From positions 868,001 to 932,000 of the forward strand of contig CAVURM010000001.1 of NCBI GenBank assembly GCA_963743875.1: a stretch of 64,000 nt of DNA. Direction: 5' to 3'. Source of the stretch: RHKX01 sp963743875 (lineage in GTDB: Bacteria; Actinomycetota; Thermoleophilia; Solirubrobacterales; 70-9). Below the pieces are notes generated by a model. It saw only the letters and a program-made list of their open reading frames with translations. It did no database searches and was not told the DNA's origin. The translations under genes and the position numbers were made by a program. Positions 53,366-61,320 of this stretch are shown here, in pieces; position 1 is the stretch's first letter, and every line of letters starts with the position of its first letter.

Positions 53366-53861
53366 CCACCGACCCGAGACCGGATCGGACATCCGAGCCT
53401 CATCCGAGCGTCTGTTCGCGCTCATGCGGACGGTGATGCTGACCCCGGACGCCGACCACTTCGGGTGCTGGAGCGATAACGATCTGACGGTGAGCCAGGT
53501 CCGGGCGATCGTGACGCTCGTCGTGCGCCGATCCCGATCCGCTACTCGGGGGCCGCCTGGCCGAGCGACTCGGCATCTCCGCCGCCGCGATCAGCCGGGC
53601 GCTCGACGGTCTCGTCCAGAAGGGCTTCGTCGAGCGCCGCGAGTCCCCTGAGGATCGGCGGGTCCAGCTCGTCACCGTGACGGCGGCGGGCCGCGACCTC
53701 GCCGATGACCTCGTCGCCCTGCGCCGGGCCCAGATCGACAGCTTTCTGGAGACCCTCGACCGACGATCAGCACGAGCTGCTCCTCGACGCTCTGGGCTCG
53801 CTCGCGGAGGCGGGTCTGCTCGGCGTGGTCCCGAGGTCAATGGCGGTCGAGGGCGGCATGA
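53354..53861 (+). CDS. MarR-family regulator (frameshifted)
   Basis: Fragments of a winged-helix repressor: SSERLFALMRTVMLTP, LTVSQVRAIVTLVVR, then GGRLAERLGISAAAISRALDGLVQKGFVERRESPEDRRVQLVTVTAAG and QIDSFLETLDDDQHELLLDALGSLAEAG. The recognition helix and the DRR wing are intact. At least two frameshifts are needed, one near 53,400 and one near 53,545. The start is unclear: GTG 53,354 lies inside the operator-like repeat, so an ATG near 53,424 could be used. It ends at TGA overlapping the MFS ATG, so it is coupled to an exporter it probably controls. Confidence 0.7.
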
Positions 53862-55451
53862 CGCAGCGCTTCGGACATCTGATCACGGAGGAGAACTCCA
53901 AGTGGTGGACGCTCGCGGCGATGTGTTTCGCCCTGTTCATGATCATGCTCGACAACACCGTCATGAACGTCGCGCTGCCGTCGATCCAGAGCGATCTGGA
54001 TGCTTCGATCTCCTCGCTCGAGTGGATCGTCAACGGCTACACGCTCTCGTTCGCCGTGCTCCTGGCCACCGGTGGCCGGCTCGGCGACATCCTCGGGCGA
54101 CGACGCATGTTCATGACCGGCGTGGTGCTGTTCGCGATCTCGTCGGCGATCGCCGGGCTCGCCCCGTCGACGACCGCACTGGTCGATCAGCCGCGTCACC
54201 CAGGGAGTCGGCGCCGCTCTGATGATGCCGGCGACGCTCTCGATCATCACCAACGCCTTCCCGCCCGCCGAGCGCGGCCGAGCGATCGGTACCTGGGCCG
54301 GAGTCTCGGCCCTCGCCCTGGCGCTCGGGCCCCTGCTCGGTGGATTTCTGACCGAGCACGTCTCCTGGCGGGCGATCTTCTACCTCAACATCCCCGTGGC
54401 CGCCGGGGCCGTGGTCACCGCCCTGTTCGCGGTCCGCGAATCTCGCGACGAGACCGTCGGGCGCGAGATCGATTGGGCCGGGACCGCGGTCCTGACGGCG
54501 GGTTGACCGCCGGCGTTCTCGCCCTGATCGAGGGCAACAGCTGGGGCTGGACCTCTCCGCGGATCATCGGCTCTGTTCGCCGTGCCGCGATCGTTCTGCT
54601 CGGCGTCTTCTTCTGGCTCGAGGGCAAGGTGCGCGCGCCGATCGTCCAGTTCGAGTTCCTTCGCAATCGCAACTTCGTCGGCGGCACTGACGGTCGCTTT
54701 CGTCATCTCGTTCGCGATGCTCGGGATGTTCTTCTTCATGGCCCTCTACATCCAGAACATCCTCGGCTACTCCCCGCTGGAAGCCGGCGTCCGGTTCCTG
54801 CCGACGACGATGGTGATCATGGTCGTCGCTCCGATCGCTGGTCGGATGACCGACCGGATCGGAGCCCGGCCGCCGATCGTCGTCGGGCTGGCCTGGTCGC
54901 GGTGGCGCTCTTCCTGCAGGCGCAGATCAACCGTCGACCTCCGGCTATGCATCGCTGCTGGTGCCCGTTCATTCTGATGGGCTTCGGCATCGGCCTGACG
55001 ATGTCGCCGATGTCGACCGCCGCGATGAACGCCGTCGAGGTGCCCAAGTCGGGGCTGGCCTCCGGACTGCTCTCGATGTCGCGGATGGTCGGCGGCACCT
55101 TCGGGGTCGCCGTGCTCGGTGCGATCTTCCAGAGCCAGCAGCCAGGCCACGCTCGAGTCCGGGCTGCGGGGACCGACATCCCGCCGTCGGAGGTGAGTTC
55201 GATCGCCGATCAGCTCGGCAGCGGCGGGCTCGAGCAGACGTCTCGACGCCTGCCCGCCGGACGTCGCGCGACCAGGCGGCCGGCGCCGCCCGCGACGCGT
55301 TCGTCTCCGGCCTGACGACATCGATCGGGATCTCCGCGTCGGTCGCCGCCGCCGGCGCCGTGCTCGCCTGGTTTCTGATCGCTCCGAAACGCAAGCAGAA
55401 CGCCGATGAGCCGAGATGCCCGCGGGATCCCTCGCGGCGGTCCGTCGATAG
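53858..55451 (+). CDS. DHA2-type MFS drug exporter (several frameshifts)
   Basis: Pieces of a 14-helix major facilitator exporter: FALFMIMLDNTVMNVALPSIQSDL (motif D1), GGRLGDILGRRRMFMTG (motif A), AFPPAERGRAIGTWAGVSALALALGPLLGGFL (motif C), FVISFAMLGMFFFMALYIQNILGYSPLEAGVRFLP, FILMGFGIGLTMSPMS and a final VAAAGAVLAWFLIAP helix. At least six frame changes are needed, mostly one extra base, some one missing. It begins ATGA-coupled to the MarR gene. The last stop is TAG at 55,449 if one missing G is accepted. Substrate unknown; multidrug export is likely. Confidence 0.78.
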
Positions 55452-55494
55452 CATCCCGGCCGCTCACCTCCGCCCACCCAACAAGAGGAGAACC

Positions 55495-56752
55495 GTGGCC
55501 GTAGACATCGCTGAAGTTTCGAAGCTGGACGTCGAGCCGGGCACCCTGCCCGAGACGATGGCGGCGTGGGTGATCCGCCAGGATCGCGAGGGCGAGCCGA
55601 AGGACGCCTTCCAGGTCGAGGAGGTCGAGGTTCCGGAGCCCGGCGCCTTCGAGGTCGTCGTCCGGGTGATGGCGGCAGGGGTCAACTTCAACAACGTCTG
55701 GGCGGCGCTGGGCAAGCCCGTCTCGGTCTTCGGCTACGGCGACCACCCCGAGTACGGTCACCACATCGGCGGCTCCGACGGCTCGGGCATCGTCTGGAAG
55801 GTCGGCGCCGGCGTGACCAACTGGAAGCCGGGCGACGAGGTGGTCATCCACTGCAACCAGGCCTCCTACGAGGACGTCGAGGTCCACGGACTCGATCCGA
55901 TGGCCGCGCCCTCGCAGAGGATCTGGGGCTATGAGACGACCTGGGGTAGCTTCGCCCAGTTCACCAAGGTGCAGGCCCAGCAGCTGCTTCCGAAGCCGCA
56001 GAACCTCTCCTGGGTCGACTGCTCGGCCTACGGGCTGACCTACTTCACGGCCTACCGGATGCTGATGGACCGGGCCAAGATCCAGGCCGGCCACAACGTG
56101 CTGATCTGGGGAGCGGCCGGAGGCCTCGGGGTCTTCGCCGTCCAGCTCTGCAAGGCCGCCGGAGCGAACGCCGTCGGCGTCGTCTCCTCGCCCGGAGAAG
56201 GGCGAGCTGGTCAAGCAGCTCGGCGCCGTCGACTACATCGACCGCAACGAGTTCAAGGGCATGATGCGGACCGGCAACGAGACGCCCGAGGAGGAGAAGG
56301 CCCGCTTCAAGGAGTCGCGCGCGTTCGCCAAGCAGGTCAAGGGGATCCTCGGCGACGCGCCCGACATCGTCTTCGAGCACGTCGGACAGGCGACGTTCCC
56401 GACGTCGGTGTTCACGGTCAAGCCGTTCGGCAAGGTCGTGATCTGCGGGGCGACGTCTGGATACACGCTCGATTTCGACGTCCGCTACCTGTGGATGAAG
56501 CAGAAGGAGATCCTCGGATCCCACTTCGCCAACGCCTACGAGTGCATGCGCGCCAACCAGCTCATGGCCGAGGGCAAGATCCGCCCCGTGCTGTCGAAGT
56601 CGATGGGCTTCGAGGGGGTCCCGGAGGCGCATCAGATGATGCACGAGAACCGGCACTCGGGAAAGATCACGATCAGGGTCGGCGCCACCGACGACGATCA
56701 GGGCAAGACCGTCGAGGGCGAGGGCGCGATCTGGGCCGAGGTCGGCGCCTGA
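55495..56752 (+). CDS. ccr: Crotonyl-CoA carboxylase/reductase (one frameshift)
   Basis: About 418 residues of the medium-chain dehydrogenase family. MAAWVIRQDREGEPKDAFQVEEVEVPEPG, FNNVWAALGKPVSVFGYGDH, YETTWGSFAQFTKVQAQQLLPKP and the cofactor loop WGAAGGLGVFAVQLCKAAGAN match Ccr. The enzyme reductively carboxylates crotonyl-CoA to ethylmalonyl-CoA with NADPH and CO2. One extra G near 56,199 splits it; after it, ELVKQLGAVDYIDRNEFKGM continues in register. GTG start after AAGAGGAG. It is 4.6 kb from ethylmalonyl-CoA mutase. Confidence 0.92.
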
Positions 56753-56790
56753 GGGCCTCCCTCCCGCGCTCCGAATAAGATGGGGATCCA

Positions 56791-57093
56791 ATGGCCGAAG
56801 TAAACGTAGTCAACTGGCATATCAATCCCTGGCGTGCCGACCGTTGGTATGCGATCTGGATGCCGGCGCTGGAGCGGGCGCCTTCGTTCGGGGCCACCTC
56901 GTTCTCGCTGACGCGCTCCGAGGAGGACCATCTGAACTTTCTCCAGACGACGATCTGGGAGGACCGGGGCGACTTCGATCGCTTCTGGGCCTCCGACGAG
57001 GTCTCGGAGGCTCGTCAGGCGGCGCTCGACGTCTACAACAAGCCCGTCTACCCGGTCTGGCACGTTCAGCTCGCCGCGGCGGGCGCCTCCTAA
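56791..57093 (+). CDS. Small ABM-like protein
   Basis: 100 residues with a dimeric alpha-beta barrel look: NVVNWHINPWRADRWYAIWMPALERA, FGATSFSLTRSEEDHLNFLQTTIWEDRGDFDRFWASDEVSEARQAALDVY, VYPVWHVQL. The pattern resembles antibiotic-biosynthesis-monooxygenase-like proteins, with unusually many Trp. Function unknown. It lies just after ccr and before the hydroxylase, with GGGGATCC before the ATG. Confidence 0.65.
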   Translation: MAEVNVVNWHINPWRADRWYAIWMPALERAPSFGATSFSLTRSEEDHLNFLQTTIWEDRGDFDRFWASDEVSEARQAALDVYNKPVYPVWHVQLAAAGAS

Positions 57094-57144
57094 CCGGTCC
57101 AACCAGTTACGCCTCGCGGGCGCGAGGCTGCTTATATTGGGCTC

Positions 57145-58011
57145 GTGGCCGAGGTTCTCTACTACGCGATCCCGTTCTTCATCCTGCTCCTGGCGGTGGA
57201 GGCGATGTCGTTCCGATTCGCCCGCGACGACGAGGACCTGATCGGCTACGACGTCAAGGACACGCGAACGAGCCTGCTGCTGGGAACCGGCAACGTGATC
57301 ATCAACGTTCTCTGGAAGCTCGTTGTCGTGGCCCTGTACGCCGTCATCTACGAGCTGACCCCGTTGCGCATGGACCCGGGAAACCCCCTCACCTGGGTGC
57401 TCCTCTTCTTCGCCGACGACTTCTCCTACTACTGGTTTCATCGCTGTAGCCACGAGAGCCGCTTCTTCTGGGCCAGCCACGTCGTCCATCACTCGAGCAC
57501 CCACTACAACCTCTCGACCGCTCTGCGTCAGACGTGGGTCCCGATGACCTACCTGCCGTTCTGGCTCTGGCTGCCGCTGCTCGGGTTCGCGCCCTGGATG
57601 GTCCTGCTGGCCCAGGCGTGGTCGCTGATCTACCAGTTCTGGATCCACACCGAGCGGATCAGGAGGCTGCCGAAACCGCTCGAGGCGGTCCTCAACACGC
57701 CCTCCCACCACCGTGTCCACCACGGCTCCAACGAGGTCTACCTCGACCGCAACTACGGCGGCATCCTGATCATCTGGGACAAGCTTTTCGGCACCTACGC
57801 GCCCGAGGGCGAGCGCGTCCACTATGGGCTGACGAAGAACATCCACACCTTCAATCCGATCCGGGCGGCATTTCACGAGTACGTCGCGATGTGGCACGAC
57901 ATGAAGCGGGCCAAGGGGGTCAGAGCGAAGTTCGGAGTGCTCTACCACGGCCCCGGCTGGACGCCGCCGGGCCTCACCCCGAAGGACATGGAGTCGAACA
58001 CCCGGGGCTGA
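57145..58011 (+). CDS. Sterol desaturase / fatty acid hydroxylase family membrane protein
   Basis: 288 residues with four to five membrane helices and the di-iron histidine boxes HRCSH (99-103), HVVHH (112-116) and HHRVHH (about 194-199), in the order of the fatty acid hydroxylase superfamily. It inserts hydroxyl groups or double bonds in lipids in the membrane. Substrate (sterol, fatty acid or carotenoid) unknown. The GTG start lies 6 bases after TATATT, indicating a leaderless transcript. Confidence 0.92.
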   Translation: MAEVLYYAIPFFILLLAVEAMSFRFARDDEDLIGYDVKDTRTSLLLGTGNVIINVLWKLVVVALYAVIYELTPLRMDPGNPLTWVLLFFADDFSYYWFHRCSHESRFFWASHVVHHSSTHYNLSTALRQTWVPMTYLPFWLWLPLLGFAPWMVLLAQAWSLIYQFWIHTERIRRLPKPLEAVLNTPSHHRVHHGSNEVYLDRNYGGILIIWDKLFGTYAPEGERVHYGLTKNIHTFNPIRAAFHEYVAMWHDMKRAKGVRAKFGVLYHGPGWTPPGLTPKDMESNTRG

Positions 58012-58035
58012 GGTTCACCGCGGAAACGGAGAGGC

Positions 58036-58962
58036 TCAGGCGGCGGCGCAGACCTCCGAGTACACCTCGGAACCGACCTCGGTGAGGATCTCGATCATTG
58101 CCTCGGCGGCGGTGCTGCGGGAGCCGGCCTGCAGCGTTCCCGCCCAGACGCGCCGCACCGGAGGCTCAGGCTCGACCTCCACGACAGCGATCCCGGGGTT
58201 GCGCAGAAACAGGGCGAGATCGGGGAGGAGCGTCACGCCCATCCCCGCGGCGATCAGCGCCTGCATCGCCGTGTAGTCGCTGCTCCGGTAGGAGATGTTG
58301 GGACGGAAGCCCGCTTGCTCACACGTCCCGATCGTCTGCCGGCGACACGAGCTCTCGCTGTTGCCGCAGAGCCAGGCATCGTCGGCAAGCTCCTCGAGCC
58401 GGACCGAAGTCCGACCGGCCATCGGGTGGGTCAGCGGCAACGCAAGATGCATGTCCTCCTCGAGCAGCGGCGTGAGGCAGAGGTCCCGATCCGGCCCGAT
58501 CGGATCGATCGCGAAGTCGAAGACGATCGCGATGTCGGCTCCGCCGCGGCGGAGGGCCGGAACCGCGTCCTCGGGCTCGGCCTCGTCGAGGGTCAGATGA
58601 ACCTCCGGGAAGCGCTCCTGAAAGATCCTGGAGGCACGGGTGAGAATCGTGGCGCTGGCGCTCGGGAAGCTGACTATCCGCAGCTCGCCCGCCCGCATGC
58701 CGGAAAGCTCGTCGAGCTCGCGCTCGGCCTGTTCGAGGCGAGCGATCGCAGCATCGGCGTGGCCGACCAGCAGGGCGCCGGCATCGGTGAGCACGGGGCC
58801 CGACCGCAGCCGCAGCAGAAGCGGGGTCCCGACCTCCGCCTCGAGTGCCGCAATTCCCTGGGAGATGGCTGACTGGGAAACAAACAGGCTCTCAGCGGCG
58901 GCCGAGAAGGACCCGCATTCGGCCACCTCACGCAGAACCCTCAGCCGCTTCAGATCAAGCAT
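58036..58962 (-). CDS. LysR-family transcriptional regulator
   Basis: 308 residues: N-terminal winged helix (LRVLREVAECGSFSAAAESLFVSQSAISQGIAALEAEVGTPLLLR) and a C-terminal substrate-binding domain of two lobes (ELRIVSFPSASATIL ... ALIAAGMGVTLLPDLAL). The cysteine in CGNSESSCRRQT may matter for sensing. Its ligand is unknown. Its ATG lies within an ATAAG-N5-CTTAT box, a typical LysR site. The divergent gene is a small basic protein, a likely target. It converges with the hydroxylase gene. Confidence 0.92.
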   Translation of the reverse strand: MLDLKRLRVLREVAECGSFSAAAESLFVSQSAISQGIAALEAEVGTPLLLRLRSGPVLTDAGALLVGHADAAIARLEQAERELDELSGMRAGELRIVSFPSASATILTRASRIFQERFPEVHLTLDEAEPEDAVPALRRGGADIAIVFDFAIDPIGPDRDLCLTPLLEEDMHLALPLTHPMAGRTSVRLEELADDAWLCGNSESSCRRQTIGTCEQAGFRPNISYRSSDYTAMQALIAAGMGVTLLPDLALFLRNPGIAVVEVEPEPPVRRVWAGTLQAGSRSTAAEAMIEILTEVGSEVYSEVCAAA

Positions 58963-58975
58963 AAGTGGAGCTTAT
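58961..58975. promoter_or_regulatory. LysR-type box at the lysR start
   Basis: ATAAG-TGGAG-CTTAT is a perfect inverted repeat of the T-N11-A type. It overlaps the start codon of the LysR gene. A second, weaker site TTGC-GCTAAT-GCAA lies about 20 bases further on (58,997-59,010), nearer the divergent small gene. Confidence 0.55.
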
Positions 58976-59053
58976 CACCCTGGCCTCAACTTCCTATTGC
59001 GCTAATGCAAGGAGGGGAGGACGCTGGTTACAGAAACCCAAAGGAGGCCCACC

Positions 59054-59278
59054 ATGTTCCCCATCGATCCCAAGCAGATGACCAGCGCCCACCCGGTCGA
59101 ACGCCGCGAGGCGCTGCGACGGGCGGACCATCTGCGCGCCGTCCGCGGCCCGAAGGGGGGCAAGCCCGACCGCGAACGCCGATTCGGTCGCACCCGGCGG
59201 GCGATCAGGCGCGGGAAGTCTCGCGGCGCGCTGGCAGGTTCGCCCCCCGGCGGCGGCGGCAGGCTCCTGCAGCTCTAA
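59054..59278 (+). CDS. Small basic protein divergent from lysR
   Basis: 74 residues, very rich in Arg, Lys and Gly: MFPIDPKQMTSAHPVERREALRR then RFGRTRRAIRRGKSRG and a Gly-rich end. No membrane helix or signal. A very strong ribosome site AAAGGAGG precedes the ATG by 6 bases, better than most genes here. It may bind nucleic acid or be a regulated small protein. Not a family I recognise. Confidence 0.55.
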   Translation: MFPIDPKQMTSAHPVERREALRRADHLRAVRGPKGGKPDRERRFGRTRRAIRRGKSRGALAGSPPGGGGRLLQL

Positions 59279-59306
59279 GCGAACGGGCTCCGGGGCCGCC
59301 GCCAGC

Positions 59307-59597
59307 TCAGTGCTGCTCGAGCGGAGCCATCGTCAGGCCCGCCGACGCGAGCTGTTCCCAGTAGTGCTCGGCGGGCTCCCGCATGCCGGACCAGACGATC
59401 GCCTGGCCGGTGTTGTGAATCGTGTTGGCAAAGGCCATGCCGTTGCCGTAGGTCACGCCCGGGAGCACTCTGGCGAGCGTCCCGGCGACATGCTCGAAGG
59501 TGTTGTGGTCGTCGTTACGAACGATCACGCGCCAACCGCCGCCGGAACCGGACCCCGGCCCTGCGGTTCGCGGTCGTTCGATCGTCTCCGTCGTCAT
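59307..59597 (-). CDS. clpS: ATP-dependent Clp protease adaptor ClpS
   Basis: 96 residues. WRVIVRNDDHNTFEHVAGTLARVLPG is the ClpS core with the N-degron pocket residues (NDDHNTF), followed by GMAFANTIHNTGQAIVWSG and EPAEHYWEQLASAGL. ClpS delivers N-end-rule substrates to the Clp unfoldase. The Gly/Ser-rich N-terminal extension is usual. It is far from clpX and clpP but in the same window. The clpA/clpC partner is not seen here. Confidence 0.93.
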   Translation of the reverse strand: MTTETIERPRTAGPGSGSGGGWRVIVRNDDHNTFEHVAGTLARVLPGVTYGNGMAFANTIHNTGQAIVWSGMREPAEHYWEQLASAGLTMAPLEQH

Positions 59598-59655
59598 CGT
59601 CAGCAGACCCCCATCGTTGGTCCAGCACAGGTCGCAGCGGCGACCGTATCGGGGA

Positions 59656-60321
59656 TCAGCCGTTGGGGACGCCGACCTTGAGCTTGTCGAAGAAGGCGAC
59701 CGCCTGCTTCTTCTTGACCTTCTGGCTGATCCCGTAGACGAGGCCGGTGCCGAGACCCTCGACCTCGTCGGGAGCCGGATCCTTGTAGGAGATCTGCGTC
59801 TTGCCGTTGACCTTGCCGACGATGGTGTCGCCCTTGGTGCTGATCTGGAGCTGGTTGAGCTTCTTCATGCCCTTGACGGCCTTGTCGTCACCCTTCTCGA
59901 CGACGACCCGGTTCTTGAGCAGTTCCCACTTCCGGGTCTTCGGGAAGACCCGGAACACGTAGCCCTGCTTGCGGCTGGAGCGGACCGAAACGCCGACGTA
60001 GGTGCCCTTGCGCGCTGCCTTCTCGGTGCTTTCGGTCACCTTCGCTCCAACAGCGACGATCAGATCGGCCCTCACGGAGTCGCTCTCGACCGGAGTCTTC
60101 AGGGAACAGTTCTGCTTGCCACCCTTGACCGTGACCCCGAGCGCCGACTTCTTGCGCCAGTTCCGCTTGCACTTCTTGCTCTTGCCGGACTGCTTGGTCA
60201 CGGCGGCGTAGTCGCTCTTCGAGGAGAAGGGATTGCTGTAGACCGTGACCCCGGCGAACGCGGGAACGGCCACCGCAAGAGCGGCGAGGATCGTGGCTGT
60301 GAGGGCGATTCGCTTGATCAT
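59656..60321 (-). CDS. Secreted protein with laminin-G-like beta-sandwich features
   Basis: 221 residues starting with a signal peptide (MIKRIALTATILAALAVAVPAFA). The mature part begins VYSNPFSSKSDYAAV and shows strand-rich blocks ending QAVAFFDKLKVG, similar in pattern to concanavalin-like or 3-keto-disaccharide-hydrolase-like domains. Two cysteines (KKCKRNW, KQNCSLK) may pair. Function unknown. The ATG is chosen because the signal peptide begins there. Confidence 0.65.
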   Translation of the reverse strand: MIKRIALTATILAALAVAVPAFAGVTVYSNPFSSKSDYAAVTKQSGKSKKCKRNWRKKSALGVTVKGGKQNCSLKTPVESDSVRADLIVAVGAKVTESTEKAARKGTYVGVSVRSSRKQGYVFRVFPKTRKWELLKNRVVVEKGDDKAVKGMKKLNQLQISTKGDTIVGKVNGKTQISYKDPAPDEVEGLGTGLVYGISQKVKKKQAVAFFDKLKVGVPNG

Positions 60322-60350
60322 GGGTTCTGAGCGTAACCAGCTTTGCGGAC

Positions 60351-60371
60351 TACCGGGACGCTCGCCCGGTA
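60351..60371. terminator. Hairpin between the secreted protein and the lactamase-fold gene
   Basis: TACCGGG and CCCGGTA flank seven bases, with outer GCGGACT and AGTCCGC arms at 60,345 and 60,400. It follows the stop of the metallo-hydrolase gene and precedes the secreted-protein gene on the same strand. Confidence 0.45.
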
Positions 60372-60420
60372 TTCCTGCTTCGAAGATTGCGAACACGGAA
60401 GTCCGCCCAGAGTCGCGGTC

Positions 60421-61266
60421 CTAGTCGCGGTCCTTCTCACGACGCTTCCGCCAGTATCGATCGAGCCCGAACCAGTTCAGCTCCGGCGGCATCGCTGATC
60501 GGGCCCGCTCCGCCGGCTCGGGCGCCTCGGAATCGATGCGGCGTTCAAGCCCCTCGAGGAAGAGTTCCCGGTCGCCGGCGCGCGAGGTCTCGGCAACCCG
60601 CAGCAGCTCCTCCGCGGCCTCCGCCAGGTGTCGGGCCGGTTCGTCGGCCGCCCCAAAATGCGTCAGGAGCAGCCGCGCGGGCGAGTGCTCGCCGATCGCG
60701 GCGATCGACTCCTGCCAGAGGCCGACGTCGATGTCGGGCGGCGGGGTCGGCAACCAAATCGTGTCGCTCGGCGGAATTCGGACGCCCCCGACATCGCCGA
60801 CGAATGCGTCACCCGTATCCGGATCGAAGTAGGCGACGTGATGAGAGGCATGTCCGGGGGTCGCGATCACCAGCAGGCCCTCGACCGTCTCTCCCCCGCT
60901 CAGCGCCGTGACGTTGGCCTCCGGAACCGGCAGCACCTCACCCCAGAGGTGATCCATCTGATCGCCGTAGAGCATCCCCGCGCTACGCAGGAGGCGGGAG
61001 GGATCGATCAGGTGCGGGGCGCCGACCTCGTGCACGTAGACGCGCAGATCGGGGAATCGGCTGACCAGGGTCCCCGTGGCGCCGGCGTGGTCGAGATGGA
61101 TGTGGGTGAGGAGGATCGCTCGCGGCGCGCCCCCCTCGACCGAGCCGAGGACGGTGTCGATCGTCCGGGCCGGACCTGGATCGACGATCAAGCCGCCCCG
61201 CTCCCATGCTCCGATCACCCGATCGAGACCGAGGTGCAGGGTGTCGATGAGGTTGACCTCGCTCAC
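60421..61266 (-). CDS. Metallo-beta-lactamase-fold hydrolase
   Basis: 281 residues with THIHLDHAGATG (the HxHxDH di-metal motif), then TPGHASHHVAYFD with the next ligand His, GDAFVGDVGG with the bridging Asp, and LLTHFG with the last His. Sequence features resemble glyoxalase II-like or lactonase-like members. Substrate unknown. It is divergent from ecm, with a 54-base gap, so the two may share control. Confidence 0.9.
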   Translation of the reverse strand: MSEVNLIDTLHLGLDRVIGAWERGGLIVDPGPARTIDTVLGSVEGGAPRAILLTHIHLDHAGATGTLVSRFPDLRVYVHEVGAPHLIDPSRLLRSAGMLYGDQMDHLWGEVLPVPEANVTALSGGETVEGLLVIATPGHASHHVAYFDPDTGDAFVGDVGGVRIPPSDTIWLPTPPPDIDVGLWQESIAAIGEHSPARLLLTHFGAADEPARHLAEAAEELLRVAETSRAGDRELFLEGLERRIDSEAPEPAERARSAMPPELNWFGLDRYWRKRREKDRD

Positions 61267-61320
61267 GGCCGCGGACCGTACAACCCCTGCACCGGGGCCT
61301 GCGATCTAGAATCAGCGTCG

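Noticed and set aside
30628..61270. Long plus-strand extension (from 60,628) of ecm giving an 897-residue protein
   Set aside because: The extension lies opposite the metallo-hydrolase and has no family similarity; the mutase family starts at MSDHRLPERDRPWV (61,321).
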